This document shows, piece after piece, positions 1-8,988 of a stretch of DNA of 64,000 nucleotides. Position 1 is the first letter of the stretch. The number at the start of each line of letters is the position of its first letter. The notes below the pieces were generated by a model that was not told the DNA's origin, did not search any database, and worked only from the letters and a program-made list of their open reading frames with translations. Where the stretch lies: positions 62,001 to 126,000 of the forward strand of contig CANQRF010000002.1 in NCBI GenBank assembly GCA_947626195.1, written 5' to 3'. This DNA comes from an uncultured Eggerthellaceae bacterium (lineage in GTDB: Bacteria > Actinomycetota > Coriobacteriia > Coriobacteriales > Eggerthellaceae). The translations under genes and the position numbers were made by a program.

Positions 1-11
1 GGAGAGCGCTC

Positions 12-1076
12 TTGAAACGAGGGCAATCAGGGCTTTCATTTGTCCTCGGCATCGACAAGCCAATCGGCATGACGTCCCATGACGTCGTCAACCGCGTCCG
101 CTCCATCTTCTCCGAGAAGCGCGTCGGCCATGCCGGCACGCTCGATCCCGCGGCGTCGGGGGTCTTGCCCGTCTGCGTGGGCTCGGCGACGAAGCTCTGC
201 TCGTACTTAGGCGATGATCGGAAGAGCTACCTCGCCCGCATCGTGTTCGGCACGGAGACGGCGACCGACGATGCCGAGGGGCAGATCGTCAACGAAGGGG
301 GAGTGGAGCCCTGCGTTGACGACGCCTCCTTTGCGCGCCGCATGCTCCTTCGTTTCACGGGGCGTCAAAGGCAAACGCCGCCCCGCTATTCGGCTATCAA
401 GCGAAACGGCGTCAAATCGTATGAGGCGGCACGGAAGGGCGAAGCGTTCACGTTGGAAGATCGCGAGGTCGTCGTCTATGAGGCCAATCTCATTGCCGTT
501 CACGATGAGAGCGATGATTTACCGGTTGCCGCTGATGGGGACCCTGCCGGCGCAAGTAGCGAAAGGTTCGTGGCGTGGGACGTCGAGTTCAGCGTCTCAA
601 AGGGAACCTACATCCGATCGCTTGCCCGCGACATCGGCAGAGCATGCCATACCTATGCCCATCTCGGGGGGTTGCGGCGCCTCAGCGTGGGCTCCCTCTG
701 GCTCTCGGATTGCGTGACCCTCGAGACCCTATCGGAGGTTCGCGAGCGGGCGGCCATTGATCCCCTCGTTCTCTTAGGCGTTCGCTATGCCTTTGCGGAG
801 GGCTCGCTTGCCCGCTCGGTGGAAAACGGCGCGATCATCGGCGCGGGGATGGTGCAGCTCATGCGACCGAAGAAGCCAGATGCGGGCGCGATCGGCTCCA
901 CCTGCGTTCCCGATGTCCGCAAAAGCGGGGAGCTGCCCATAAACGGTGAGAAAATTGCGCTTTTGGTTGACAATAAGCTTCGAGCGCTCTATGCCTATAA
1001 CGAAAGGCGAGACGTATTCGAGGCCGTGACGGTGTTTCAGATAGGGGTAAGCCGTGGCTCACGTATATCGGGTTGA
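12..1076 (+). CDS. truB: tRNA pseudouridine(55) synthase TruB
   Basis: Isomerises U55 to pseudouridine in the T-loop of elongator tRNAs. The catalytic motif GHAGTLDPAASG has its aspartate at residue 45, followed by the RKSYLA strand (Tyr73) and the GTYIRSLARD motif at 198-207, all typical of TruB. The protein is 354 aa, longer than many TruBs; residues about 166-185 form an acidic, small-residue insertion not expected in the core fold, and the C-terminal ~100 residues correspond to the PUA-like region. I use a TTG start because GGAGAG lies 5 nt upstream, but the window begins here, so an earlier start cannot be excluded. The stop overlaps ribF by 23 nt; truB-ribF is a common bacterial pairing. 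Confidence 0.95.
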   Translation: MKRGQSGLSFVLGIDKPIGMTSHDVVNRVRSIFSEKRVGHAGTLDPAASGVLPVCVGSATKLCSYLGDDRKSYLARIVFGTETATDDAEGQIVNEGGVEPCVDDASFARRMLLRFTGRQRQTPPRYSAIKRNGVKSYEAARKGEAFTLEDREVVVYEANLIAVHDESDDLPVAADGDPAGASSERFVAWDVEFSVSKGTYIRSLARDIGRACHTYAHLGGLRRLSVGSLWLSDCVTLETLSEVRERAAIDPLVLLGVRYAFAEGSLARSVENGAIIGAGMVQLMRPKKPDAGAIGSTCVPDVRKSGELPINGEKIALLVDNKLRALYAYNERRDVFEAVTVFQIGVSRGSRISG

Positions 1077-1983
1077 CGAATCCTTCGATCGGGGGCTGTT
1101 TGAACGTGCGAGCTGCGCCTTCGGCGTCTTCGACGGCGTTCATCGAGGGCACCGCTTTATCATCGGGCAAGCGGTCAAGGCGGCTCGCGCGGAGAAGTGC
1201 CGCGCGGTCGTCGTCACCTTCGACATCGACCCCGATGAGCTGTTCGCGCCCGATCAGCTGAAAAAGCTCATGACGAACGAGCGCCGTCTCAGCGCGCTTG
1301 CCTCGCTCGACGTCGATGCGGTGGTTGCGTTGCCGTTCACGAGAGATTTCGCCGCGCTCTCACCCGCCGCGTTTCTCGATCAGACATTTTGCGACGTCGT
1401 GCCATCTTCGATTCACGTCGGCGCTGATTTTCGCTTCGGCTCGCAGGCGGCAGGCACGGTGGAGGAGCTCGTGCGTTGGGGCGAATCGCGGGGCATGGCG
1501 GCCTTTGGATACGGCCTCGAGCTCTTCGATGGCGTGCCGGTGACATCGACGCGCATCCGCGCCCTTCTCCAGAAAGGAGACATCGCCGCCGCGGAGACGC
1601 TCCTTTGCGCGCCCTACCGCATCGAGGGCGAGGTCCTTCATGGGCGCGCAGAGGGAAGGGACATGGGATTTCGCACGGCGAACCTCTCGATCGACCCCCT
1701 GCTGCTGGCCGTCGGCGAGGGCGTTTACGCGGCCTATGCCACCGTGGAGGGCGAGCGCTATCCCTGCGCGCTCTCGGTCGGCACGTCGCCGACCTTTGCC
1801 GATGAGGCACGGGCGAACGTCGAGGCCCATCTGATCGACTTCTCGGGCACTATCTATGGCGAGACCATCGAGATCGAATTCGTTCGGCGACTGCGCCCCA
1901 TGATGAAATTCGACTCGAAGGAAGAGCTCATCGAAACGGTGCAGGGCAACATCAATTGGGTTCGCGAGAACTTGGCGCGTTGA
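1054..1983 (+). CDS. ribF: Bifunctional riboflavin kinase / FAD synthetase RibF
   Basis: Phosphorylates riboflavin to FMN and adenylylates FMN to FAD in the cytosol. The N-terminal adenylyltransferase half shows FGVFDGVHRGH at 23-33 and VTSTRIRALLQKGD at 163-176. The C-terminal flavokinase half begins near residue 188, with GFRTANL at 205-211 (the usual proline before TAN is Arg here) and VGTSPTF. The 309 aa length is normal. The GTG start lies inside the 3' end of truB behind an AGGGG-type ribosome site, so the two are probably translationally coupled. The last 32 nt overlap, tail to tail, the end of the opposite-strand sulfatase gene. FMN and FAD supply is relevant to the flavin reductase encoded further along. 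Confidence 0.96.
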   Translation: MAHVYRVDESFDRGLFERASCAFGVFDGVHRGHRFIIGQAVKAARAEKCRAVVVTFDIDPDELFAPDQLKKLMTNERRLSALASLDVDAVVALPFTRDFAALSPAAFLDQTFCDVVPSSIHVGADFRFGSQAAGTVEELVRWGESRGMAAFGYGLELFDGVPVTSTRIRALLQKGDIAAAETLLCAPYRIEGEVLHGRAEGRDMGFRTANLSIDPLLLAVGEGVYAAYATVEGERYPCALSVGTSPTFADEARANVEAHLIDFSGTIYGETIEIEFVRRLRPMMKFDSKEELIETVQGNINWVRENLAR

Positions 1984-3946
1984 ACCCGAAACGATCGGGG
2001 TCTTTGTTGAAAAGGTTGTCGTACTGCACGATGGCGTAGTCGTGCAACATCGCCTCTGCCACGCGCAGCGGATCGTCTGCGGCATCTTCTTGCGTGAAGG
2101 TCTCATCGAAGGTCTCGGTGAAGGAATCGTTCATCTCATGCCATACGCCATCGCGCGTCATAAATCCGCTGACGTTGAATGCCGGCACGATCTTCTCTGA
2201 GGACGAGATGAAGGAGAAATAGCATGACCGTGGGAGGTCGGCGAAGCTCAAAAGCTTTGCCCCGAGATAGTTCAACGACGAGGCTTTTCCGTCAGGTGGA
2301 ACCCGATCAGTGCCGGTGCTCTCATAGTACGCGTCGTTTGCCCAGATGAGATAGGGTGTGTTATAGGACTTGAGAATGGTTCCCAGCGGCAATTCCCCTT
2401 CGACGGTGTTCGCGCGATAGGCATTCATGAAGTTGCGTCCGAACTCCGGTTGATGATCGCCGAAAAAGCAGAGGAGGATGGGGCGGTCCAAGGCGTTGAG
2501 CTCTTGCACGAAGTGAGAGAGCGCCTGCTCAGATGACTTCAAGCAGCCAAGATATTCCTCAAGCTCGCTGAGATCGATGTATTCATCGATCGCGCGATCG
2601 TAGTTCGTCAGGCTCGCCTGAAACTCGGCGGGAATGTCTCCATTGCCGTATCCGCCATGGTTTTGCATGGTGATATCGAAGAGAAACTGCGGGTTCTCGT
2701 TCTGCTCAAGGAGATCGAGGATAAGCTCATAGGTCGTCGCATCGGAGATATGCGTGTGGACGGTAGGGGCCGTATCGTCGAAGGCCGACCAATCGTAGTA
2801 GTGTTCGAATCCGAGGGCCGGATAGACGATATTGCGGTTCCAGTTCTCAGCAAGGTTGGGATGCATCACCGTTGTCTCGTATCCCAGCTCGTTGAAGAAA
2901 GAGGCCAGACTCGACACGCCGTGGAGATCGAGCGTCTCATAGGGGTAGGCGGCACTTCCGCAGAAAGCGAGCGAGGATCCCGTGAGAAACTCAAATTCGC
3001 AATCGCAAGTGCCTGCCCCAAGGTGTGAGACATAGGCGGTTCCAAAATCGAGGGAGGCCGCTTCGATTTCGCGGTAAAGGGCGAGTTCGGCCTCCGATCC
3101 TGCGAGTTCCTCGAATTGGGCTAAATCGGCAAAGCTCTCGTTCATGACCGCTATCACCGTCGTGGGGTTCTCGGGTATGGCGGAGTTCGTGTCGTCTTCG
3201 TAAGCACGGAGTATCTCATCCGCTGCTTCGATGGAATATCCGCTCGGCTCTTCAGCGCGAACAAGTTGGGCAAGGTTGATCATGGTGAATGTCGTCCCGT
3301 AGCCTTTATAGGAATTGCTCAAATCCCAATAATCGAGGGTGAGGCCCTGATCTTTCGTCAGATTGGCGGTGTTGAACCAGATGCCGAATGCGCATGTTGC
3401 AACGATGCAGCAGAGGAGGTTGCCGATGAGGCCCCGCTTGGTGATCTTCACCTTCGGCGTGAAGAACAAGGCGATGCAATAGAGAATGAAGACGGCAAGG
3501 CAGAATACGATGTCTCCCGTCCAAAAGAGCTCGTAGCCCGAGCCGACTGCCGCCGCCGTGCCGAGCGCGAGAAGATCGGGCGGCGTCACCGGCTGGCCTT
3601 TGAACAGCTCGACGAAGAAGTTCGCACATCCCATAATGAGGAAAATCGCGAGGAAGACGATGATGGATGCGCGCGATCGCTGGCCCAGCGTGTAGACGAT
3701 GAGGAAGAGCACGGCGATCAGGGCGATGTTGAGAACGACGAGCTCGGGCTCCATTTGAAGGATGTCGGTGTTGTAGGGCACCTCGATGAAGAGAAAGGCG
3801 AGAGGAATCGCAAGCACGGCCATCAGCGAATGGATCCATGGATGGTGGGAAAGACGCTCCTTCAGCGAGCCCCGCCCATGAGCCGAGTCGTTTCGTTCGC
3901 GGGAGGGCCCATCGGCTCCCATCGCGTTGCTATGCACGTCTTTCAA
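1952..3946 (-). CDS. LTA synthase family membrane sulfatase (phosphoglycerol transferase-like)
   Basis: A 664 aa member of the alkaline-phosphatase superfamily related to lipoteichoic acid synthase and MdoB. After a short cytosolic tail there are five predicted membrane helices (about 38-58, 69-88, 93-115, 142-163, 172-192), then a large extracytoplasmic domain. The catalytic threonine is expected at T313 in GAGTCDCEFEF, with metal ligands E270 (VMNES), H430 (TMQNHGG) and D497/H498 (FFGDHQ). The family transfers phosphoglycerol or related groups onto envelope polymers; the substrate here is unknown. I use a TTG start at 3946, with GGAAAG 7 nt upstream; an ATG eight codons in is an alternative. 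It is divergent from hppA and convergent with ribF. Confidence 0.85.
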   Translation of the reverse strand: MKDVHSNAMGADGPSRERNDSAHGRGSLKERLSHHPWIHSLMAVLAIPLAFLFIEVPYNTDILQMEPELVVLNIALIAVLFLIVYTLGQRSRASIIVFLAIFLIMGCANFFVELFKGQPVTPPDLLALGTAAAVGSGYELFWTGDIVFCLAVFILYCIALFFTPKVKITKRGLIGNLLCCIVATCAFGIWFNTANLTKDQGLTLDYWDLSNSYKGYGTTFTMINLAQLVRAEEPSGYSIEAADEILRAYEDDTNSAIPENPTTVIAVMNESFADLAQFEELAGSEAELALYREIEAASLDFGTAYVSHLGAGTCDCEFEFLTGSSLAFCGSAAYPYETLDLHGVSSLASFFNELGYETTVMHPNLAENWNRNIVYPALGFEHYYDWSAFDDTAPTVHTHISDATTYELILDLLEQNENPQFLFDITMQNHGGYGNGDIPAEFQASLTNYDRAIDEYIDLSELEEYLGCLKSSEQALSHFVQELNALDRPILLCFFGDHQPEFGRNFMNAYRANTVEGELPLGTILKSYNTPYLIWANDAYYESTGTDRVPPDGKASSLNYLGAKLLSFADLPRSCYFSFISSSEKIVPAFNVSGFMTRDGVWHEMNDSFTETFDETFTQEDAADDPLRVAEAMLHDYAIVQYDNLFNKDPDRFGFNAPSSREPN

Positions 3947-4110
3947 TGGGCTTTCCGCCTCTCGCGCCGAAAAAATGATTGACTTATCACGTGTTTTATT
4001 TTAATCACGATAGAATTATAAATGTGCAGTTTTCGAAATGGGACGGCGCTCGCCTCGTATTTTGAAAGCTGCATTTGTCATATGGTAAACGTTGTTCAAA
4101 GGAGGAAACC
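3947..4110. promoter_or_regulatory. Divergent A+T-rich promoter region, sulfatase / hppA
   Basis: A visibly A+T-rich stretch between two divergent genes. For hppA the best -35 is TTGACT (3979-3984) with TAATCA at 4002-4007 (17 bp spacer); TAGAAT (4011-4016) and TATAAA (4017-4022) are competing -10 candidates. The hexamer ATCACG occurs twice in the same orientation (3986-3991 and 4004-4009), 18 bp apart, bracketing the spacer, and could be a regulator site. No convincing leftward promoter was found. A strong AAAGGAGGAAACC ribosome site ends the region. All assignments are by eye. Confidence 0.4.
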
Positions 4111-6234
4111 GTGACTACCGCAGTCGCATGGCTCGCCCCGATTTGCGCAGCAATCGGCATCTGCGTGGCAGCCTATCTGGGCTCATGGGTCATCAGGCAA
4201 GACCCGGGCTCAGAGCGCATGAACAGCATTTCGCTCAAGATCCAGAAGGGCGCGAAGGCGTTTTTGATGAGCGAATACAAGCTGCTGATCATCTTCATGA
4301 TCGTCGTGGCCCTCGTCATGGGCTTCGCGCTCTCATGGGTGACCGCGCTTGCCTTCATCACCGGCGGCATTCTCTCGGCGGCGGCCGGCTACGTCGGCAT
4401 GCATGTGGCGACGCGCGCCAACACCCGCACCGCGCATGCGGCGGAGGAATCCGTAGCCAAGGCTTTGAACATCAGCTTCAAATCGGGCCTCACGATGGGT
4501 CTCTGCGTTGCCTCATTCGCCTTGATGGGCCTCTCGCTTTGGCTCATCGGCCTCGTCTTCGGCGTCAACATCGTGGACGTCGCCCTTATGCATGATAACA
4601 TCGGCATGGTCGAGGGCTTCGCCACCGGCGCCTCGGCCGTCGCGCTCTTCGCCCGTGTCGGCGGCGGCATCTACACGAAGGCGGCTGACGTCGGCGCCGA
4701 CCTTGTCGGCAAGGTCGAGGCGGGCATCCCCGAGGACGACCCGCGCAATCCGGCGACGATTGCCGACAACGTCGGCGACAACGTCGGCGACGTGGCGGGC
4801 ATGGGCGCCGACCTTTTCGAGTCCTACACCGGCTCAATTCTGGCGCCGACGATCCTCGCGGTGACGTTCGGCTCGCTGGGCGGATATTTCACCGTCGGCG
4901 ACTTCACGTGGACCATCGTCGTTCCCTGCATCATCGCCGCCTGCGGCATCATCACCTCGATCATCGGCCTCTTCGCCGTGCGCACGAAGGAAGGCGCCGA
5001 TCTCCACAAGGCGCTCAACCGCGGCACCTACCTCGCGGCGGGGCTCGAGATCCTCGTCATTCTTGCCCTCTTCGGCATTTGGCAATCGCAGACCGTGTTC
5101 GCCCAGCCGCTGTGGCTCTTCGGCTCGGTTGTCTGCGGCCTTGTCGCCGGCATCGCGATCGGCAAGATCACCGAATACTTCTGCTCCGACCATTACAGGC
5201 CCGTCCATAAGATCGCCGAGGCGGCGCAGACCGGTTCCGCGACCGTCATCATCGAGGGCATCGGCACCGGCATGCTCTCGACGATCGCGCCCATTGTCCT
5301 CGTCGCGTTCGCCATCATCGGCGCCTTTGTCTGCGGAAACATGGCGTTTCCCGAGGCCCATGCGCTCGAGGGCTCGATCGCGGTCGGCCTCTACGGCGTC
5401 GGCCTTGCGGCAACCGGCATGCTCTCGAACACCGCCATCACCGTTGGCGTGGATGCCTATGGTCCTGTGGCCGACAACGCGGGCGGCATCGCCGAGATGA
5501 GCGGTCTGCCCGAGGAGATCCGCGAGCGCACCGACTCGCTCGATGCCGTCGGGAACACGACGGCCGCCATCGCGAAGGGCTTCGCGATCTCGAGCGCCGG
5601 CCTCGCCGCCATCTCCTTGTTCGTGTCGTTCCAGGCGACGATGCACCATGCGATCCCGAACTTCGAGCTCACGCTCACCGACCCGCTCATCGTCGCCGGC
5701 ATCTTCCTCGGCGCGATGATGCCGTTCATGTTCGCTGCGCTGACCATGGGCGCCGTTTCACGTGCCGCCCATGCGATGGTCGAAGAGGTGCGCCGTCAGT
5801 TCCGCGAGATCAAGGGCATCATGGAATACAAGGCAGAGCCCGAATACGATCGCTGCGTCGCCATCTCCACGACGAGCGCCCTGCACGAGATGATGCTTCC
5901 GGGCATCCTCGCCATCGTCGTGCCCGTCGTGATCGGCTGCTTCAATCCGGCGATGCTCGGCGGCTTCCTCGCCGGCGCCGTGGCGACCGGCATGCTGCTC
6001 GCCATCTTCATGAGCAACGCAGGCGGCGCATGGGACAACGCGAAGAAATACATCGAGCAGGGCCACTTCGGCGGCAAGGGCTCTGAGGCTCATAAGGCCG
6101 CCGTCGTCGGCGACACCGTGGGCGATCCCTTCAAGGACACCTCCGGCCCCTCGATGAACATCCTCATCAACCTGATGACGATCGTCTCTTTGACGTTCTC
6201 ACCGCTTTTCCTGATGCTTCAGGGACTGTTCTAA
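4111..6234 (+). CDS. hppA: K+-dependent membrane-bound pyrophosphatase (ion pump)
   Basis: A multi-spanning pump of about 16 helices that couples PPi hydrolysis to export of H+ and/or Na+. Diagnostic motifs are DVGADLVGKVE near residue 193, DDPRNPATIADNVGDN just after it, GGAWDNAKKYIE, and GDTVGDPFKDTSGPS near the C-terminus. The GNTTAA motif at 481-486 carries alanine where K+-independent enzymes have lysine, so this should belong to the K+-dependent class; whether H+ or Na+ is pumped cannot be decided by eye. The GTG start at 4111 is chosen because AAAGGAGG lies just upstream; an in-frame start at 4075 lacks such a site. The protein is 707 aa. It stands alone with its own terminator. In an anaerobe it would recover energy from biosynthetic PPi. 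Confidence 0.95.
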   Translation: MTTAVAWLAPICAAIGICVAAYLGSWVIRQDPGSERMNSISLKIQKGAKAFLMSEYKLLIIFMIVVALVMGFALSWVTALAFITGGILSAAAGYVGMHVATRANTRTAHAAEESVAKALNISFKSGLTMGLCVASFALMGLSLWLIGLVFGVNIVDVALMHDNIGMVEGFATGASAVALFARVGGGIYTKAADVGADLVGKVEAGIPEDDPRNPATIADNVGDNVGDVAGMGADLFESYTGSILAPTILAVTFGSLGGYFTVGDFTWTIVVPCIIAACGIITSIIGLFAVRTKEGADLHKALNRGTYLAAGLEILVILALFGIWQSQTVFAQPLWLFGSVVCGLVAGIAIGKITEYFCSDHYRPVHKIAEAAQTGSATVIIEGIGTGMLSTIAPIVLVAFAIIGAFVCGNMAFPEAHALEGSIAVGLYGVGLAATGMLSNTAITVGVDAYGPVADNAGGIAEMSGLPEEIRERTDSLDAVGNTTAAIAKGFAISSAGLAAISLFVSFQATMHHAIPNFELTLTDPLIVAGIFLGAMMPFMFAALTMGAVSRAAHAMVEEVRRQFREIKGIMEYKAEPEYDRCVAISTTSALHEMMLPGILAIVVPVVIGCFNPAMLGGFLAGAVATGMLLAIFMSNAGGAWDNAKKYIEQGHFGGKGSEAHKAAVVGDTVGDPFKDTSGPSMNILINLMTIVSLTFSPLFLMLQGLF

Positions 6235-6261
6235 AAAAGTCTCGCTCAATTAAATGTTGAA

Positions 6262-6293
6262 GGGCGTCACGCTAACCCGTGACGTCCTTTTTT
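6262..6293 (+). terminator. Rho-independent terminator of hppA
   Basis: A 10 bp stem (6262-6271 with 6278-6287, one G-T pair), 6 nt loop, directly followed by six T residues. It lies 28 nt past the hppA stop codon. Confidence 0.92.
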
Positions 6294-6387
6294 ACATGAA
6301 AAACGGTAAATCATGGTTTTGCGTGATGGTGTTTTTCAGGCCAAATCGGTAGTCTGCGCAGCGTTCGTGATGAAAAACAGGAGGGGT

Positions 6388-6409
6388 GTGGGCAGCAGGA
6401 AGCTGCCAC
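6388..6409 (+). other. Hairpin in the tatA leader
   Basis: GTGGGCAGC (6388-6396) pairs with GCTGCCAC (6402-6409) with one bulged G and a 5 nt loop, about 10 nt upstream of the tatA ribosome site AAAGGAG. There is no T-run, so it is more likely a leader structure than a terminator. The rest of the 6294-6429 gap holds no convincing promoter that I can name. Confidence 0.35.
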
Positions 6410-6429
6410 GCCTTTGAAAGGAGCCATCA

Positions 6430-6714
6430 ATGAAAATCTTAGGTCTTGGAGTGCCGGAGCTTCTCATCATTCTCGTCGTCATCCTCTTGATTTTCGGGCC
6501 GAAGAACCTTCCCAAACTCGGATCCGCTCTCGGAAAGACCGTGAAGAACTTGCGCGAGGGCCTTGGCAGCGGCAAGAAGGTTGCCGAGGAGGATCCTGAG
6601 ACGGTCGAGGAGGAAAAAGGCGTGAAGGGCGCCCTCGCCGAGGCCGATGATGAGGAAGAGGTCGAGGAGGTCTCTGTGCCGAAGAAGCGCGTCGTCCGCG
6701 TGAAGACGGCATAG
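6430..6714 (+). CDS. tatA: Twin-arginine translocase subunit TatA/E family
   Basis: A 94 aa Tat translocase subunit: one N-terminal membrane helix (about residues 5-21), then FGPKNLPKLG at 22-31, the hinge motif of TatA/E, an amphipathic helix to about residue 45, and a charged acidic tail with a basic end (KKRVVRVK). Oligomers of TatA form the conduit for folded proteins with RR signal peptides, such as the flavin reductase at 32.9 kb. AAAGGAG precedes the ATG at a good distance. It is a single-gene unit between two terminators; tatC is not adjacent. TatB is a less likely reading given the short hinge and lack of TatB features. Confidence 0.93.
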   Translation: MKILGLGVPELLIILVVILLIFGPKNLPKLGSALGKTVKNLREGLGSGKKVAEEDPETVEEEKGVKGALAEADDEEEVEEVSVPKKRVVRVKTA

Positions 6715-6763
6715 AAGAGCCGCTTCGCCGAGCCGAGCGCACGGCAAACACTGCACCGAACCG

Positions 6764-6790
6764 AGCCCGCTTTTTCAGCGGGCTTTCTTT
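6764..6790 (+). terminator. Rho-independent terminator of tatA
   Basis: AGCCCGCT (6764-6771) and AGCGGGCT (6777-6784) form a perfect 8 bp stem with a TTTTC loop, followed by TTCTTTAT. Confidence 0.82.
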
Positions 6791-6821
6791 ATGCGAAAAT
6801 GCAAGACCGGGTGCCTTTCGC

Positions 6822-6827
6822 TACAAT
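6822..6827 (+). promoter_or_regulatory. -10 box close to the luxR-type start
   Basis: TACAAT (6822-6827) sits 8 nt upstream of an in-frame GTG at 6836, with no ribosome binding site between. If used, the mRNA would begin at or next to the start codon (leaderless). No clear -35 box. Confidence 0.4.
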
Positions 6828-6835
6828 GTCGAAAA

Positions 6836-8479
6836 GTGGATACTTTAACGGAAATATGCCAAACACCCGAAGGGACCTTACGTGGGGGCAAGCCGGATCA
6901 GGCGCTGCCTTGGAAGCCCTGGTCGTTTATCGTCGGCTTTGCGACCTACCTCACCTTCATGTTCTTCATCCTCTTTCTCGGCATCAACCGGTCGGTCGCA
7001 TTCGGGGGCCTTCTGCTTGAGCGCGCTGAGCTCATCGGGATCCTTCTCGCATTCGTGCTCTCGTTCGCCCTTGTCTTGCTTTTGGGCGCACGCTCTCGCG
7101 AGGCGCTTCTCTCGCGCTCGCTCATCTTCTGCTATGGCGCGCTTCTCGCCGTCGGCTTCTTCACCTCGCGTTTCCTCGATGCCGAGATCGTCCAGAACAT
7201 CGTCTTTCAGAGCCTCTTGCTCGGTTTCCCCGGCGGCCTCATGCTTTGCTCATGGGGAAGGGCGCTCGGCGAGCATCCGATGGAGCGAACCCTGCCGGTG
7301 GTCTTCATCGCGGCGGCGTTCGCCTCGGCGGGTGGCTTTATTCTCGCCGCTCTGACCAGCACGATCACGCTCTGCCTCGTCGTCGTGCTTCCTCTGGTGA
7401 GCGCGCTCTGCTTCCGTGCGGCGACGGTGCCGCTGCCCTCCGTGAAGCGCGATGATCCCAAGGCAAGCGCAGGTGCGGGGAAGACACTGCTCGAGAACAA
7501 TGCGCCTCCGCCTCTTCGGGAAGCGCTTCGCGAGAACGAGCGCTCGAACCAGCTCACCTATCGTATCCTCGTCGGCAGTGCGGTTTTCGGTGTCGCAGCG
7601 GGCTTGATGGAGACGCTCGGCTCCGAGCCGGGCGAGGCGACGGCGCCGACCCTTCCGTTTGCGCTGCTGCTCTTCTGCCTTTACTGTCTGGCCGTTCTCC
7701 AGCTTTTTGGAAAGAAGATGCTTGGCCGAACAGTGCGCGGCGAGGCCGAGAAGAGTCGCGAGAATCCAGCTTCCGCCAGCGGGGGCATGGTCGCTGTGCT
7801 CTTCCCGCCGACGGAACCGCTTGAAGGGGCCTACCGCCTCGCCGTCCTTCTCATGATCGGCGGCTTTCTCTTCCTGCCGACGCTCTCCTTGGCGGGCATC
7901 GACGATGCGGCGATTCTCTTGGCGGGCTATCTCGGAATCTCCATGGTCTTGGTGGCCCTCTTCCTCGTGATGGCTCGCCTGCGCGGCACCTGTGCCGAGC
8001 GCTCGTTCGCCGCGGGCTTTTTCGCGCTCTATCTGGGGGAGGTCATCGGGATCGTTTTGGCGAACATCATCGATGGCGCATGGGGGACGTCGGCGAACGA
8101 GCTCCAAGCGTTCGGCATCGAGGGAGGCGTCCTCATCGTCTGCAGCATCGCGGGCCTGGCCGTTCTCTACGATTACCTCTTCCTCTTCACCGAGCATGAC
8201 ATCCATGCGCTGTCTGTCGTCATCGCCGAGGGCGATCGGTTCGAGCGCGCGTGCACGGAGCTCGCGGCGAAATACAAGCTCTCGGCACGCGAAGCGGAGA
8301 TATTGCCGTTCGCCCTCAAGGGACGCTCGGGAGAGCGCATCGCGAAGGAGTTCTTCATCAGCAAGAACACCGTTGAGACCCATATGCGCCACATCTACGC
8401 AAAATGCGGCGTCGCGAACCGGCAGCAGCTCATCGATTTGGGCGAGCGCACGGAGCAGGCGTTGGGGAGGCGCCGATGA
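6836..8479 (+). CDS. Membrane-bound LuxR-family transcriptional regulator (12 TM + HTH)
   Basis: An orphan regulator of the architecture abundant in Eggerthellaceae: about 12 membrane helices in two blocks of six separated by a polar linker, then a C-terminal GerE/LuxR helix-turn-helix ([17 protein letters not shown], then [20 protein letters not shown]). The membrane part presumably senses a small molecule or the membrane state; ligand and targets are unknown. Start: an ATG at 6791 is in frame but lies in the T-tail of the tatA terminator; I prefer the GTG at 6836, 8 nt after a TACAAT box, which gives 547 aa and no cysteine-rich leader. The stop overlaps the rnhA start in ATGA, so the two are co-transcribed. 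No flavin reductase or transporter is adjacent to suggest a target. Confidence 0.85.
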   Translation: MDTLTEICQTPEGTLRGGKPDQALPWKPWSFIVGFATYLTFMFFILFLGINRSVAFGGLLLERAELIGILLAFVLSFALVLLLGARSREALLSRSLIFCYGALLAVGFFTSRFLDAEIVQNIVFQSLLLGFPGGLMLCSWGRALGEHPMERTLPVVFIAAAFASAGGFILAALTSTITLCLVVVLPLVSALCFRAATVPLPSVKRDDPKASAGAGKTLLENNAPPPLREALRENERSNQLTYRILVGSAVFGVAAGLMETLGSEPGEATAPTLPFALLLFCLYCLAVLQLFGKKMLGRTVRGEAEKSRENPASASGGMVAVLFPPTEPLEGAYRLAVLLMIGGFLFLPTLSLAGIDDAAILLAGYLGISMVLVALFLVMARLRGTCAERSFAAGFFALYLGEVIGIVLANIIDGAWGTSANELQAFGIEGGVLIVCSIAGLAVLYDYLFLFTEHDIHALSVVIAEGDRFERACTELAAKYKLSAREAEILPFALKGRSGERIAKEFFISKNTVETHMRHIYAKCGVANRQQLIDLGERTEQALGRRR

Positions 8480-8988
8480 CGACCTCGGTGACGATGTACA
8501 CCGACGGATCTGCCCGGGGAAACCCGGGGCCCGGCGGCTACGGCGTCGTGCTGCTCCATGAGGCGGCTGACGGGACGGTGCGGGAAAAGGAGCTCTCCCA
8601 AGGGTATCGGCTCACGACGAACAACCGCATGGAGCTTCTTGCGGTCATCGTCGGCCTCGAAGCGCTTCGGAGGCCCTGCCATGTCGTTCTCTATAGCGAT
8701 TCGCAATATGTCGTCAAGGCAATCGATGAGCGCTGGATCGACGGTTGGGTCGCGCGTGGGTGGAAGACGGCGGGAAAGAAGCCGGTGAAGAACGTCGATC
8801 TCTGGAAGCGCCTCATGCCGCTGCTCAGGGAGCATGACGTCGAGTTCCGCTGGGTGCGCGGGCATGCCGGAAACGTGTACAACGAGCGGTGTGATGGGCT
8901 CGCGACCGCGGCGGCCGACAACGTGGCGGCCTACGGGAGGGACGAGGTCTTCGAGGCGCTCTCGGGGCGAGGGAGATCGGCGCAATAG
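8476..8988 (+). CDS. rnhA: Ribonuclease HI
   Basis: Degrades the RNA strand of RNA:DNA hybrids. A 170 aa single-domain RNase HI with all catalytic residues: D10 ([17 protein letters not shown]), E53 (NNRMELL), D75 (LYSDSQYVV), H130 (RGHAGN) and D140 (NERCDGLA). The ATG at 8476 overlaps the regulator stop by 4 nt and has GGGGAGG upstream; an in-frame ATG further upstream has no support. The last 58 nt overlap dgt, which is read from the other strand. There is a short C-terminal extension beyond the core. Confidence 0.96.
   Translation: MTTSVTMYTDGSARGNPGPGGYGVVLLHEAADGTVREKELSQGYRLTTNNRMELLAVIVGLEALRRPCHVVLYSDSQYVVKAIDERWIDGWVARGWKTAGKKPVKNVDLWKRLMPLLREHDVEFRWVRGHAGNVYNERCDGLATAAADNVAAYGRDEVFEALSGRGRSAQ

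Noticed and set aside
7250-8392. 380-codon minus-strand frame opposite the LuxR regulator
   Set aside because: Charged low-complexity product; the plus-strand frame has clear membrane helices and a GerE domain.
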